Assembly: GCF_026735165.1 (NCBI RefSeq)
Contig: NZ_JAPQES010000001.1
Coordinates: forward strand, 1-64,000
Length of the DNA stretch: 64,000 nucleotides
Origin: Clostridium ganghwense
GTDB taxonomy: Bacteria > Bacillota > Clostridia > Clostridiales > Clostridiaceae
Reading direction: 5' to 3'
Below, piece by piece: positions 25,632-35,485 of this stretch. The notes below the pieces were generated by a model. It ran no database searches, was not told the DNA's origin, and saw only the letters and a list, made by a program, of their open reading frames with translations. Within the stretch, counting starts at the first letter, position 1. Every line of letters begins with the position of its first letter. The position numbers and the translations under genes were made by a program.

Positions 25632-28600
25632 CTAACTTGCTACCTTATTTATATTTTTTTCCATATTATTATTGGTTTTATTTATTTTCCTTGCTATATC
25701 TTCAAAAATAGTATAATTAACTGGTATAATAATCAGAGTAACTAAAGTTGCTAAACTTAATCCTCCAATAATAACCCTTGCCAGCGGCGCCTGCATTTCT
25801 GCCCCTTGTCCCATACCTATTGCCATAGGAAGCATACCTAAAACCGTAGTCATTGTAGTCATAAGTATAGGTCTTAATCTAGTAGGTCCTGCTATCAACA
25901 AAGCTTCTCTACGGCTATATCCCTTTTCTCTTAATTGATTTGTATAATCTATAAGTACTATAGCATTATTAACAACAATACCTACCAGCATTATCATTCC
26001 TATTATTCCAACTATACTTAGTGTTGTTTTTGATATAACTAACGCAAACACTCCACCTGCCAATGCATAGGGAACAGAAAACATTATTACAAAAGGATAT
26101 AAAAATGACTCAAATTGTGCTGCCATTATTAAATAAGTTAGTATAATCCCTATAACTAATGCTTTTCCCAAACTTGAAAAAGATTCCATCATATCTTTTG
26201 AATCTCCCCCAAATTCATAATAGTATCCTTCAGGCATATTGTATTCATCTAGCTTTTTAGAAATTTGTTTTTTAGCTGTATTAGTATCTATTCCACTTAG
26301 TGCTGCATCTACTATAACTATCCTTTTTTGATTTTCTCTATTTATTTGAGAAGGTGCTTTCTCTTTTTTAATATCTCCAATTTCATCTAAAGGAACTTTT
26401 ATGCCTAAAGCGGTTGATATAGGTAGATTTTTTACATCTTGTAAATTATTTATCTTGTTCTTATCATACATAATTTTTATATCAATTTCATCGCCGTTAA
26501 CCTTATATTTTGAAGCTATACTACCATTCACAGCACTTCTTAGTTCACCAACTATTCCTGATATTGTCATACCATACAAGGAAGATTTATTTCTATTAAT
26601 TTCTATTACACCTTCATTTCCTCCATCAGATAGTGATGAAGTTACCTCTCTTGTTCCATTTACATTTTCAATTACATCTACAAACTCCTTTGATATTTTA
26701 TGAAGTTTATTATAATCATCTCCTACAATTTTAATTGCAATAGGTTTTCCACTACTACCTCCATTTCCCATACTTGAAGCTGCAACTGAAAATTCTGTTC
26801 CTGGAATAACTTTAATCTCATTTCTTATCTGCTCTACAATTTCATCTATAGATCGTTTTCTTTCATTTACTGTCCCCACATCTCCCTGAATGTTTGCAGT
26901 ATTGTTTTGAACTTTAACATATATTTCCTTAATCTCATCTATACCATTTAATTTTTTTTCAACTTTATCAACTGTTTTTAATGTTTCTTCTACTACCGTT
27001 CCTTGCGGCATCTTAACATCAATTTTGAAAGTTCCCTCATCTATTTTAGGCATAAATTCCATTCCTAACATTGGAACTAAAAATACTGTAGCTACAAAAA
27101 TTAAAGCAACTATAAAAGAGGTAATTTTTCTGTGATTTAACGCTTTTAATAAAAGTTTTTTATATTTTTTTTCAATACTTATTAATACATTTTCCCATTT
27201 ATTCGATATTTTACTGGCAAAGTTTTCTCTACTGTTATTTTCTATCTTTAAAAATTTAGAACACATCATTGGTATTAGTGTAAGTGCAATAACTAATGAA
27301 GCTATAAGAGAAAACGTAACTGTTAATGACATGTCACGAAAAATATCAGCAGCAAATCCTTCTGTAAAAACTATCGGTAGAAAAACTGCAATACTTGTCA
27401 ATGTAGAAGCTATAATTGAAAATCCTACTTCTGAAACTCCTTTGTAGGCAGCTTCTTTCCTTCCAAGCCCTTCCTTACGGTATCTAAAAATATTTTCTAA
27501 AACTACAATACCATTATCTACTAACATTCCAATTCCCAAAGCTAATCCCATAAGAGAAACCATATTTAAACCTACTTTGAAAAAATACATTAAAGCAAAA
27601 GCTATAATTATAGATATTGGAATTGCTGTTCCTATTATCAAAGTACTTCTAAAATTCTTCAAAAATATAAATAATACCACTATAGCTAAAATTCCACCTA
27701 TTAATCCTGTATTTTGAACAGAACTAATAGAATTTCTTATATTAATTGAATCATCTTTATTTATTACTATATTGATATCAGGATTTTCACTCTTAATTTT
27801 ATTTACTACTTTGTTAATTTCATCAGCTACTGCTACAGTATTCGCTGTAGATTGTTTTTTTATGTCCAATGTAATACTTGGTTGTCCATTAACAAAAGTA
27901 TATGCTTCCATATCTTTGTCTACTTCTTGTATTACAGCAATATCTCTAAGTTTAATTGTTCCTGATTTTATTGGTATTGGTAAATTCCTTATTTCTTCTA
28001 TACTCTTAAATTCACCTTCAATTTTTAAACTTAAATTTGAAATTCCTTCTTGTATATCTCCTATAGGCATACTCATATTTTGTGCTTTTAATACTTGCAT
28101 TACCTTATTAATACTTAAATTGTATCCTTCTAATTTATCTCTTTTCAATATTATTTGTATTTCTTTTTCCTTATAACCATTTACATCTACTGAAGCTACT
28201 CCTTCTGCTCTTTGCAATTGATTTACCATTTTATCATCAATAAATTTCTTTAATTGATTTAAATCTTCATTCCCAGAAACTGCTATTTTGATTATTGGTG
28301 AAGCATTTGGATCTGCTTTTCTTATTATCGGTTTTTGTATATCATCAGGTAAACTACTCAAAACACCATCAACTTTTTCTCTTACGTTGTTCACTGCTGT
28401 TTCTACATCTGTACTATCTTGAAATTTTAATACTATCTGTGAAACCCCTGCTGATGAATAAGAAGTTAATTCATCTAAATCATTTACCGAACTTAAAGTT
28501 TTTTCTATAGGCTCAGTTATTAAATTTTCAACTTCTTCTGGTCCTGAACCTGGATATACAGTTACTATGGATACATAGGGCATATTCATAGAAGGATACA

Positions 28601-28706
28601 AATCTACAGGTAAACTTGCAAAACCTACTATTCCAAATACAATAGCAATAAAAACTATAGTTACTATAGCTACTGGTCTATTAATGGACATCTTTGAAAT
28701 TTTCAT
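25632..28706 (-). CDS. RND-family multidrug efflux transporter (HAE1/AcrB-like)
   Basis: The 1024-residue inner-membrane pump matches the HAE1 group: N-terminal NRPVAIVTIVFIAIVFG helix, SLPVDLYPSMNMPYVSI, a duplicated layout of six helices plus one large extracytoplasmic loop per half, and GLALGIGMLVDNGIVVLENI containing the proton-relay Asp motif in helix 4. In Gram-positives these act with a membrane-fusion lipoprotein and without an outer-membrane channel. The substrate is unknown. It is the last gene after the fusion protein, with a 19-base spacer. Confidence 0.95.
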   Translation of the reverse strand: MKISKMSINRPVAIVTIVFIAIVFGIVGFASLPVDLYPSMNMPYVSIVTVYPGSGPEEVENLITEPIEKTLSSVNDLDELTSYSSAGVSQIVLKFQDSTDVETAVNNVREKVDGVLSSLPDDIQKPIIRKADPNASPIIKIAVSGNEDLNQLKKFIDDKMVNQLQRAEGVASVDVNGYKEKEIQIILKRDKLEGYNLSINKVMQVLKAQNMSMPIGDIQEGISNLSLKIEGEFKSIEEIRNLPIPIKSGTIKLRDIAVIQEVDKDMEAYTFVNGQPSITLDIKKQSTANTVAVADEINKVVNKIKSENPDINIVINKDDSINIRNSISSVQNTGLIGGILAIVVLFIFLKNFRSTLIIGTAIPISIIIAFALMYFFKVGLNMVSLMGLALGIGMLVDNGIVVLENIFRYRKEGLGRKEAAYKGVSEVGFSIIASTLTSIAVFLPIVFTEGFAADIFRDMSLTVTFSLIASLVIALTLIPMMCSKFLKIENNSRENFASKISNKWENVLISIEKKYKKLLLKALNHRKITSFIVALIFVATVFLVPMLGMEFMPKIDEGTFKIDVKMPQGTVVEETLKTVDKVEKKLNGIDEIKEIYVKVQNNTANIQGDVGTVNERKRSIDEIVEQIRNEIKVIPGTEFSVAASSMGNGGSSGKPIAIKIVGDDYNKLHKISKEFVDVIENVNGTREVTSSLSDGGNEGVIEINRNKSSLYGMTISGIVGELRSAVNGSIASKYKVNGDEIDIKIMYDKNKINNLQDVKNLPISTALGIKVPLDEIGDIKKEKAPSQINRENQKRIVIVDAALSGIDTNTAKKQISKKLDEYNMPEGYYYEFGGDSKDMMESFSSLGKALVIGIILTYLIMAAQFESFLYPFVIMFSVPYALAGGVFALVISKTTLSIVGIIGMIMLVGIVVNNAIVLIDYTNQLREKGYSRREALLIAGPTRLRPILMTTMTTVLGMLPMAIGMGQGAEMQAPLARVIIGGLSLATLVTLIIIPVNYTIFEDIARKINKTNNNMEKNINKVAS

Positions 28707-28725
28707 TATTATCTCTCCCTCAGTT

Positions 28726-30018
28726 TTATTTTTCTACTACTTTAATGCTACCTCCATCTTTTAAGTAGTTTTGACCTTTAGTAATAATAATTTCTTCTCC
28801 TTTTAATCCTGAGAGAATTTCTGTATTTTTTTCATTTTGTAATCCTGTTTTAACTACTATCTTTTGAGCAAGAGAGTTTTCTTTTGCAATAAAAACATAA
28901 TTTTTACCTTCTTCTTGTAAAACAGCTTCAGTAGGTACTAATACTGCATTTGATTTATTTTCTACATTAAAATGAGCCTCACAAAACATACCAGGATTTA
29001 ATAAATTTTGTTTATTATCTACCTCTATCCTAACTAAATAAGTTAACTCTCTCTCGTCTGCTGCAGGACTTACATACTTAATTTGTCCTTTAAAAGCTTT
29101 ATCAGAAACAGAATCAATATAAATTTCTGCACTGCTATTCTTTTTAATTTCATCTATATACTGCTCAGACAACTTAGCATCAACATAAACCTTATCTGTT
29201 TGTACAATTTCAAATGGTATAGAATTATTCCCTACCATTTCTCCTGCTTCTATTTGTTTTTTACTTATAACTCCATCTATAGGGCTTTTTATAATAGTGT
29301 CATTCAATTTATTTTGTGCGTTTTTCAATGCTATCTCTAATCTTTCCTTGTTTAGTTTTGCCTGTTCCAGCTGCTTTTGTGCTTTTTCAACATTTTCTTC
29401 ATTTATACTATTTATCATTAAATCATAAGCTTTTTGTGCAGATTCTAAAGACGTCTTTGCCTTTTTATATGCATTTTCTGATTTAGTTAAATCATTTTGA
29501 GGTACAATGCCTTCTTTAAATAGTTTTTTCACATCTTCTAGATTATTTTTTGCCTCATCACATTGAATTTGTGCCATTTTTAAATTTTGATTTAATTGAT
29601 TTAATTGATTTTCAAATTGAGAACCTTTTAAACTTTCAATCTGCTTTTCCTGTGTCTGTATAGATATTTCTGATGATTCTATCTGCGCTTGTAAGTCTTC
29701 TATAGAATTTCTTATATCTCTATCATCAATTTTAAATAAAGCATCTCCTTTTTTCACCATATCGCCTATATCAAAATTAACTTCCTGTACAACACCAGGA
29801 ATCTTACTTACTACTGATATCTTCTGTTTTGGTTCAATCTTACCTATATAAACCACTTTTTTTGATATATCTCCTTTTACAACCTTGTTTACTACTACAG
29901 AAGTCATCTTAGGATTAACAGCTTTAGCAGTACTTAAAACTTTATTTTCAACACCACAACCTGAAATAAATAATATACTACATATCCCTATACTCGAAAC
30001 TATTCTCTTTAAATTCAT
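28726..30018 (-). CDS. RND efflux periplasmic-adaptor (membrane fusion) lipoprotein
   Basis: The 430-residue lipoprotein has the lipobox FISGC (C21). Then follow the lipoyl-like half EPKQKISVVSKIPGVVQEVNFDIGDMVKKGDAL, a long coiled coil (about residues 100-240, rich in Gln/Lys/Glu), the second lipoyl half with the phrase TIIKSPIDGVISKK, and a beta-barrel domain. It pairs with the RND pump gene directly downstream. GGAGG precedes the ATG. A terminator lies just upstream, so transcription may depend on partial read-through from the two-component genes or on an unseen promoter. Confidence 0.93.
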   Translation of the reverse strand: MNLKRIVSSIGICSILFISGCGVENKVLSTAKAVNPKMTSVVVNKVVKGDISKKVVYIGKIEPKQKISVVSKIPGVVQEVNFDIGDMVKKGDALFKIDDRDIRNSIEDLQAQIESSEISIQTQEKQIESLKGSQFENQLNQLNQNLKMAQIQCDEAKNNLEDVKKLFKEGIVPQNDLTKSENAYKKAKTSLESAQKAYDLMINSINEENVEKAQKQLEQAKLNKERLEIALKNAQNKLNDTIIKSPIDGVISKKQIEAGEMVGNNSIPFEIVQTDKVYVDAKLSEQYIDEIKKNSSAEIYIDSVSDKAFKGQIKYVSPAADERELTYLVRIEVDNKQNLLNPGMFCEAHFNVENKSNAVLVPTEAVLQEEGKNYVFIAKENSLAQKIVVKTGLQNEKNTEILSGLKGEEIIITKGQNYLKDGGSIKVVEK

Positions 30019-30061
30019 TAAAAATCCTCCATTTCTTTAGCCTTATCACTTTAGAAGTATA

Positions 30062-30095
30062 AAAAAAAATTGTGTCATTTTAATGACACAATTTT
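30062..30095 (-). terminator. intrinsic terminator between kinase and efflux genes
   Basis: Perfect 14-base arms AAAATTGTGTCATT / AATGACACAATTTT (30066-30079, 30082-30095) overlap the kinase stop codon; on the minus strand a run of nine T follows. Confidence 0.85.
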
Positions 30096-31548
30096 AAGTT
30101 TGTACGCCAAACTCTATCCAAAATTCCAATCCTTCATTTATATAATTTACTCCATACTCCCCATTATGTTTTTCTACAATGTTTTTTACAATAGCTAGTC
30201 CCAATCCACTTCCCCTTTTTTCTCTTTTTCTTGATTTGTCAACCTTATAAAATCTATTCCATAACTGCTCCATTTCTTCTTCTGATATTTCTTTGCACTT
30301 ATTGTAAACAGAAAATTTAGCTTTGTTACTTTCTACATTCAAAGAAACTTCAATTACCTCTTTAGTACTGTGAATTACAGCATTCATTATTAGATTTTTA
30401 ATAACCTGCTCTAATTTATTTCTGTCTCCTTCTATTTCTACAATGTCTTTAGAATATTTAAATCTTATACTTCTATCATATTTTTCAATTATATTATCAA
30501 ATTTTTTCAAATTAATCTCAATTAAATCACCCAAATTTATTATTTCAAAATCAAACATTATTGTATCCGATTCAAGCCTGGATAACTCTAACAATTCTCC
30601 TACCATTTTTTCCATAATATTGGTTTCATCGTTAATTCCTTGAATATAATACTCTCTATCTCCTATTCCATCTATCAAAGCTTCTGAATAACTTTTTATA
30701 ATTGTAACAGGAGTCTTTAGTTCATGAGAAACATCTGAAATAAACTGTTTTCTTATTTCCTCTTGTTCTTCTTTTAAATTTATGTCTTCCTTTAGTTTTT
30801 GATTTGCTTTATTTAATTTTGTTATGTTATCTCCTAATGCACTAGACAAAAAATTCATAGTTTTTCCAAGCATTCTAATTTCTTTTGGTCCTTCTATTTC
30901 AACCTGCTCATCAAAATTCATTTTTATGATTTTTTCTGCTTGTTCAGTAAGTTTTAAAAGGTATTTATTAATTCTATTTGAAATCAAGTTAATTATACAT
31001 AAAGCAACAATTATTCCTACTCCTAATACCTTAAACAGTAACTCATTAACAATATTAATCGCTTGCTTAATTTCATTTACACTACTAAAAATTAACAGTT
31101 TTTCACCACTTTTAAAAGGATACACACATAGCAGATGGTTTTGATTTAAATAATCATTTTTCTCAATAACATATTTCCCACTAGTTATAGCCATTATTTC
31201 TTTTAAATGTTTTTTAATTCTGTTTTGATAATATTTTTCAAGATCTATGTTTTCAAGATATTTTCCATAGACAAAGGTTGAAAACATTATCTCTCCTTTA
31301 TTATCTATAAAGGCAACAGCATTACCGCTATCAGCCATATATTTACCAAAATCAGCACTTATATGTATGCTTTCATTCTTCTCTTTTAATTTATTGTATT
31401 TTTCTTCAATTTTTTTACAATTCCCCATTATACTTTGAAATTTTTTCTCATAATAATACGTATCTGATAATTTTTTTTGAACAGTAAAAATTCCTATAAA
31501 AAGAATAAAAACAAAAACACTGAATGCTGTAAATATTAATTTTCTCAT
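30094..31548 (-). CDS. sensor histidine kinase
   Basis: This 484-residue membrane kinase has an N-terminal helix (about 5-22), an extracytoplasmic sensor (about 25-160), a second helix (about 168-190), a HAMP segment (about 191-240), a DHp domain with phospho-acceptor FISDVSHELKTP (H275), and an ATPase domain with N-box LIMNAVIHS and G-box GSGLGLAIVKNIVEKH. Its ATG overlaps the response regulator's stop codon (ATGA), so translation is coupled. It probably senses a stress handled by the RND pump downstream. The ligand is unknown. Confidence 0.93.
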   Translation of the reverse strand: MRKLIFTAFSVFVFILFIGIFTVQKKLSDTYYYEKKFQSIMGNCKKIEEKYNKLKEKNESIHISADFGKYMADSGNAVAFIDNKGEIMFSTFVYGKYLENIDLEKYYQNRIKKHLKEIMAITSGKYVIEKNDYLNQNHLLCVYPFKSGEKLLIFSSVNEIKQAINIVNELLFKVLGVGIIVALCIINLISNRINKYLLKLTEQAEKIIKMNFDEQVEIEGPKEIRMLGKTMNFLSSALGDNITKLNKANQKLKEDINLKEEQEEIRKQFISDVSHELKTPVTIIKSYSEALIDGIGDREYYIQGINDETNIMEKMVGELLELSRLESDTIMFDFEIINLGDLIEINLKKFDNIIEKYDRSIRFKYSKDIVEIEGDRNKLEQVIKNLIMNAVIHSTKEVIEVSLNVESNKAKFSVYNKCKEISEEEMEQLWNRFYKVDKSRKREKRGSGLGLAIVKNIVEKHNGEYGVNYINEGLEFWIEFGVQT

Positions 31549-32231
31549 TCCTTCACCTCAAATCTATACCCATAACCTCTAACTGCCTTTATAGGAAGTA
31601 CTTCATTTCCTATTTTAGCTCTTAATCTCTTAATGGTGGTATCCACAGTTCTATCTAAACCATTAAAATCAATTCCCCAAATTTTATCAAGAATTTGCTC
31701 TCTTGCTAATGCAATATTTTTATTACTTAATAGATATACCAACAAATTATATTCCTTTGAAGCAAGATTCATTTCTTTATCTTTAACAAAAACTTTACGT
31801 GCCTTTAAATCTATATTTAAATGTTTATAAATAAAAATTTGGTTTTGTTCCTTGTTTTCCTTGCTTTTATCAATTCTACTTAACAAAGCATTTATCTTTG
31901 CCCTTAACACTCTTGGACTGAAAGGTTTGGTTATATAATCATCTGCTCCAAGTTCATAACCCAATAGCTTGTCCCCTTCTTCTGATTTTGCTGTTAACAT
32001 AACTATCATTACATCAGATTTTTGTCGTATTTTTTCACATACACTCCACCCATCTAAACCTGGAATCATAATATCTAATATTATTAAATCAATTTTATTT
32101 TTTTCAAATAATTCTATACCCTTTATTCCATCTTCTGCTTCCAAAATATTTATATCATCACACATAAGATAATCTTTTATTACTCTTCTTATTTTTGCTT
32201 CATCTTCAATTATTAGAACTTTTTTACTCAT
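31545..32231 (-). CDS. OmpR-family response regulator
   Basis: This 228-residue regulator has a receiver domain with VLIIEDE, phospho-acceptor D53 in LIILDIMIPGLDG, and TKPF, followed by a winged-helix DNA-binding domain (KEYNLLVYLLSNKNIALAREQILDKIWG..., RTVDTTIKRLRAKIG, RGYGYRFE). It is the first gene of the two-component unit and likely controls the adjacent efflux genes. AAGGAGG lies 13 bases before the ATG, a somewhat long spacing. Confidence 0.94.
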   Translation of the reverse strand: MSKKVLIIEDEAKIRRVIKDYLMCDDINILEAEDGIKGIELFEKNKIDLIILDIMIPGLDGWSVCEKIRQKSDVMIVMLTAKSEEGDKLLGYELGADDYITKPFSPRVLRAKINALLSRIDKSKENKEQNQIFIYKHLNIDLKARKVFVKDKEMNLASKEYNLLVYLLSNKNIALAREQILDKIWGIDFNGLDRTVDTTIKRLRAKIGNEVLPIKAVRGYGYRFEVKE

Positions 32232-32311
32232 AAAAAAATATTCTTCCTCCTTAATATTATTGTCATAATTATATTATCGAAAAATAAAAAAAAGTCTATA
32301 TAAATAAAAAA

Positions 32312-32362
32312 ATTTTTAAATAAACTGTATAGAATTTTTAAAATTAAACTTCTATACAGTTA
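32312..32362 (-). terminator. intrinsic terminator
   Basis: Twelve-base arms AACTGTATAGAA / TTCTATACAGTT (32323-32334, 32350-32361), with a T-rich tract following on the minus strand. Confidence 0.75.
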
Positions 32363-32380
32363 CCAATTTAAAATACTTAA

Positions 32381-32929
32381 TTATCTTGCAAAAGCTTTTA
32401 TCCATTTTACCGCTAAATCAGGCCTCTCACTAATTAATACTTTTATAAATTTATCTAAAGCTCCTACCTTTTCTAAAGATTTTAACATACTAACAGGTCC
32501 AGAAATCTTTTTTGTAAAGGTTTTTCTTGGATCTATAACCATTACAGACTCATCTTCTTGAACAAATATGTGGACACCTCTCATATCTAATCTTTTAAAG
32601 TTTAATTTTTTAAATTCTTCTACTAGTTTAATTAAATTTATCGCCAACTTCTTTGATAAACCATTTTTAATAATATAATTTTCAAGTGTATTTCCATCTA
32701 CGTATTCTCTTAAAATATATCTGGAATTTGCTTTTATTATTTTAGGAAAATATTTACTCCCCTCTACCTTTTTTAGTATGTTACATTCAGCTTTACAGTT
32801 AGCTTTATTTTTAAATATTTTTAAAGCATGTCCATCAGGCGTTAGATATACTCTTCCTTCACAGCCTTCGCCTAAAAATTTACATTTTTTTATATCTATT
32901 CCTAAATACTTTTTACCGATGTTAATCAC
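32381..32929 (-). CDS. small protein-kinase-fold (RIO/Lipid-kinase-like) protein
   Basis: The 182-residue protein looks like a minimal kinase: glycine-rich loop LGEGCEGRVYL (about residues 19-29), a Lys in HALKIF, a hinge ILREYVDGNTL, a catalytic-loop-like RLDMRGVHIFV, and a metal-binding VMVIDPRKTF. The last resembles RIO and lipopolysaccharide-kinase families rather than eukaryote-type Ser/Thr kinases. The substrate is unknown. The frame starts at GTG (32927-32929), but the ribosome site AAGAG nearly abuts it, so the exact start is unsure. Confidence 0.75.
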   Translation of the reverse strand: MINIGKKYLGIDIKKCKFLGEGCEGRVYLTPDGHALKIFKNKANCKAECNILKKVEGSKYFPKIIKANSRYILREYVDGNTLENYIIKNGLSKKLAINLIKLVEEFKKLNFKRLDMRGVHIFVQEDESVMVIDPRKTFTKKISGPVSMLKSLEKVGALDKFIKVLISERPDLAVKWIKAFAR

Positions 32930-33003
32930 CTCTTATAAAGTGGTTATATATATCCTTATATTATATTTTATTTGAGAATTTGTTTTATGTTACCAATTTT
33001 ACT

Positions 33004-34089
33004 TTAAATACTTTTCACTCTTTTCCTTTTAACTTCAACACCAGCCAATATGATAATAGGCAATATTACCTGAAATAGAAAAGCATAATAAGGCCATACT
33101 TCCACAGCCCATTTTGACATTTCCATAACACTTTCGTAACTTATAATAGACAAATTAACCATCATAATTCCAATAGGAGTAACAATAAATCTATAATCTT
33201 TAAAATTAAGCAACTTAGCTACTCCTTTACTTGCTGCTAAAAGACACATACTAATTTTTACAATTCCTCCTATTAAAAACACTAATGATGTAAATATTTC
33301 TATTCTCTGTATAAACTCCCCTACATTGATTCTCCGAGCAACCGCATACGCTGGAAAATAGTATATTTCTGCTATACTTGCTCCTAAGACTAATATGTCT
33401 GTTACCGAAGTAATAAGTATAAGTATGCCACCTAAAAATAGTCCTTTCCTGTAAACCTTAGGAGCACCTTTTTCTTTAAAGATAGTAAACACCATAGTAA
33501 ATATAACTAACTCTGCAAATGGAAAAGAAAAAATTGAGAATGTTCCTTTTAAAACTGGTTTCATACCATTATATAATATTGGTTTTAAATTATTTATATC
33601 CATGTTATTAATTGAGAGTATTATGAGAATAAATGTAGAAATTACCAAAAAGATAACAGCTATTTCCCCCCATCTCCCTATAACTTCTATACCATACTTT
33701 ACTGCTCCTATACATAGTACAATTATACATAGTAATGATACTGTTTCTGGTGTCTCATTTAAACCTACAATACTTATAAAATCCCCAAAATTTATTAATA
33801 CTAAATAGCCTAAGTGAAAAGAAAACCATACATACAATATACTAATAATCTTTCCTATACCTTTGCCAAAAGTAATCTGCAAGATATCAAATAGATCTTT
33901 ATGTGGAAAAAGATAGAGAAGTCTTTCGTATATAAGTAATATTGGTAGTGCAAATAACATAGCTAATACTGTAGCTAACCATACATCTTGTTTTGCTGCT
34001 ATACCTGGTGTGAAAATTATAGCACTACCTGATATAAATAAAATTATTAGACTTATACCTTGCTTATATGTTATAGCCGTATCTTCCAT
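33004..34089 (-). CDS. spore germinant receptor, B subunit (permease-like)
   Basis: The 361-residue APC-superfamily membrane protein with about ten helices is the B (GerAB/GerKB-type) subunit that binds the germinant in the spore inner membrane. It starts EDTAITYKQGISLIILFISGSAIIF and has the conserved FPFAELVIF and RRINVGEFIQRIEI segments. The ATG at 34087-34089 follows GGAGG by five bases; a GTG four codons upstream is the alternative. It is the last gene of the first receptor operon. Confidence 0.93.
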   Translation of the reverse strand: MEDTAITYKQGISLIILFISGSAIIFTPGIAAKQDVWLATVLAMLFALPILLIYERLLYLFPHKDLFDILQITFGKGIGKIISILYVWFSFHLGYLVLINFGDFISIVGLNETPETVSLLCIIVLCIGAVKYGIEVIGRWGEIAVIFLVISTFILIILSINNMDINNLKPILYNGMKPVLKGTFSIFSFPFAELVIFTMVFTIFKEKGAPKVYRKGLFLGGILILITSVTDILVLGASIAEIYYFPAYAVARRINVGEFIQRIEIFTSLVFLIGGIVKISMCLLAASKGVAKLLNFKDYRFIVTPIGIMMVNLSIISYESVMEMSKWAVEVWPYYAFLFQVILPIIILAGVEVKRKRVKSI

Positions 34090-34105
34090 GTTAACCTCCA
34101 CTATA

Positions 34106-34312
34106 TTATCCTGTAACCATAGTAACTATCTTTTCTATAAAAACAGCTGGACTAGGTACTTTTACCCCTATACTCAATAAAATGCTTAGCACTAAAGATG
34201 TTATCATCATAATAAAATATAATGTCACTTCTTTTTTTTTATTATTTTTTAGTAAATGAATAGCTTCAAAGTAACTAATAGCTATATATGTAAAAATTAT
34301 AACAAAAGTCAC
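34106..34312 (-). CDS. small two-helix membrane protein, germinant receptor D-like subunit
   Basis: This 68-residue protein has two hydrophobic helices around a basic HLLKNNKKKEVT turn. It is clearly related to the small protein at 39910-40113: both have a helix ending in F-E-x3-L-x-KN, then a KNxKxxE stretch, a second helix, a Pro, and a K-rich end. Small D subunits of this size are known in some Bacillus germinant-receptor operons, where they modulate the receptor. The position between C and B is the same in both operons here. Confidence 0.75.
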   Translation of the reverse strand: MTFVIIFTYIAISYFEAIHLLKNNKKKEVTLYFIMMITSLVLSILLSIGVKVPSPAVFIEKIVTMVTG

Positions 34313-34315
34313 TGC

Positions 34316-35482
34316 TTATTCACCTACCTTAATAGTTTTTGAAATCAACGCACTATTTCTTATGTTAATTTTCACTTGCATATTAGTATCTAACTTTTTA
34401 AATTCCTCTTCCCAATTAGGTTCAATTTTTTCCTTCCATTCTTTAGGCATTTCTCTCATTATAATACCCGCGAACCCAAATATATCGCTTTGAAAATCTG
34501 TTTGAGCTTTATCTATAACTTTCTTTATATTCTTTTTCACATACTCTTCAGCATCTTTCTGTAAAATTTGTCTTCCTTTTTTTTCTATAAAGTCTCTTTC
34601 TCCATCTATTTCAATTATTCCTGTATCCATTTCTACATTAATATTCATTGTAAGTTTGTTATCTTTATACTCTGGTTTAACCTTAGTTTCACTTTTAAAA
34701 ATCTCTAAAGTATTCTTGTATTTATTTCCATCCACTTCACTTTCTATTACCAGAAATCCACCCTTTACCTCATCTTTTATAAATAAGGCACTTTTAGTTT
34801 CAATATCATTTAAATTTCCTACCAATTTATTCCCTTTAAAAGCATTACTTCCTGATACCCTAAACATAGGAACTCCTTCCTGAATTTCTATATTTATGCA
34901 TGGAACTATAGGAGAAGAACCTTTTGCCAATAACTGTTTTGCAAGCTCCCAAAAGTTTATATCAGGATAGTTAGATATACTTTTTTGATTTTTCAATACC
35001 TCATTAATCTTATAGGAAATTATCTCTTCACCTGTTTCATAAGTCTTATATAATATTTCACTGGCAGTATTATCTTTTGAAACAAATATTTTCATATCAC
35101 CTCTTATTTCAGTATCTCTATTTACAAGATCTATAACAGACATTAAATCATATTTAGCAATTTCCTCACTTATAATCATAATTTGACTATGACCCCAATA
35201 CATCTTTTTCCCATTTAATTCTATACCTTCTCTTATTGCATTAAATATAGAATCGCCTTTAACTTGAATAATTTTTGACTCTGGTCCACTCTTTTCACCT
35301 TTTCTCATAGGTTCTATAAGTTCTCCAGTTAAAATATATTTGTTTGTATCTTTGTCTTTATCTATAACCATTCCTGCTACAATTATGAATTTATCTATTT
35401 CTCTATAATTCCAACAGGCTGATAAAATAATAGTATTTATTAATATTAAAACTATCAGTAATATCTTTTTTAAATTTCTCAT
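34316..35482 (-). CDS. spore germinant receptor, C subunit lipoprotein
   Basis: This 388-residue lipoprotein (GerAC-type) has signal and lipobox ILSAC at residue 23 followed by the family hallmark WNYREID, then VAGMVIDKDK and WGHSQIMIISEEIA. It ends with a domain containing KAQTDFQSDIFGFA. It sits on the outer face of the spore inner membrane and is needed for receptor function. It lies three bases after the A-subunit stop codon. Confidence 0.94.
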   Translation of the reverse strand: MRNLKKILLIVLILINTIILSACWNYREIDKFIIVAGMVIDKDKDTNKYILTGELIEPMRKGEKSGPESKIIQVKGDSIFNAIREGIELNGKKMYWGHSQIMIISEEIAKYDLMSVIDLVNRDTEIRGDMKIFVSKDNTASEILYKTYETGEEIISYKINEVLKNQKSISNYPDINFWELAKQLLAKGSSPIVPCINIEIQEGVPMFRVSGSNAFKGNKLVGNLNDIETKSALFIKDEVKGGFLVIESEVDGNKYKNTLEIFKSETKVKPEYKDNKLTMNINVEMDTGIIEIDGERDFIEKKGRQILQKDAEEYVKKNIKKVIDKAQTDFQSDIFGFAGIIMREMPKEWKEKIEPNWEEEFKKLDTNMQVKINIRNSALISKTIKVGE

Positions 35483-35485
35483 TTA

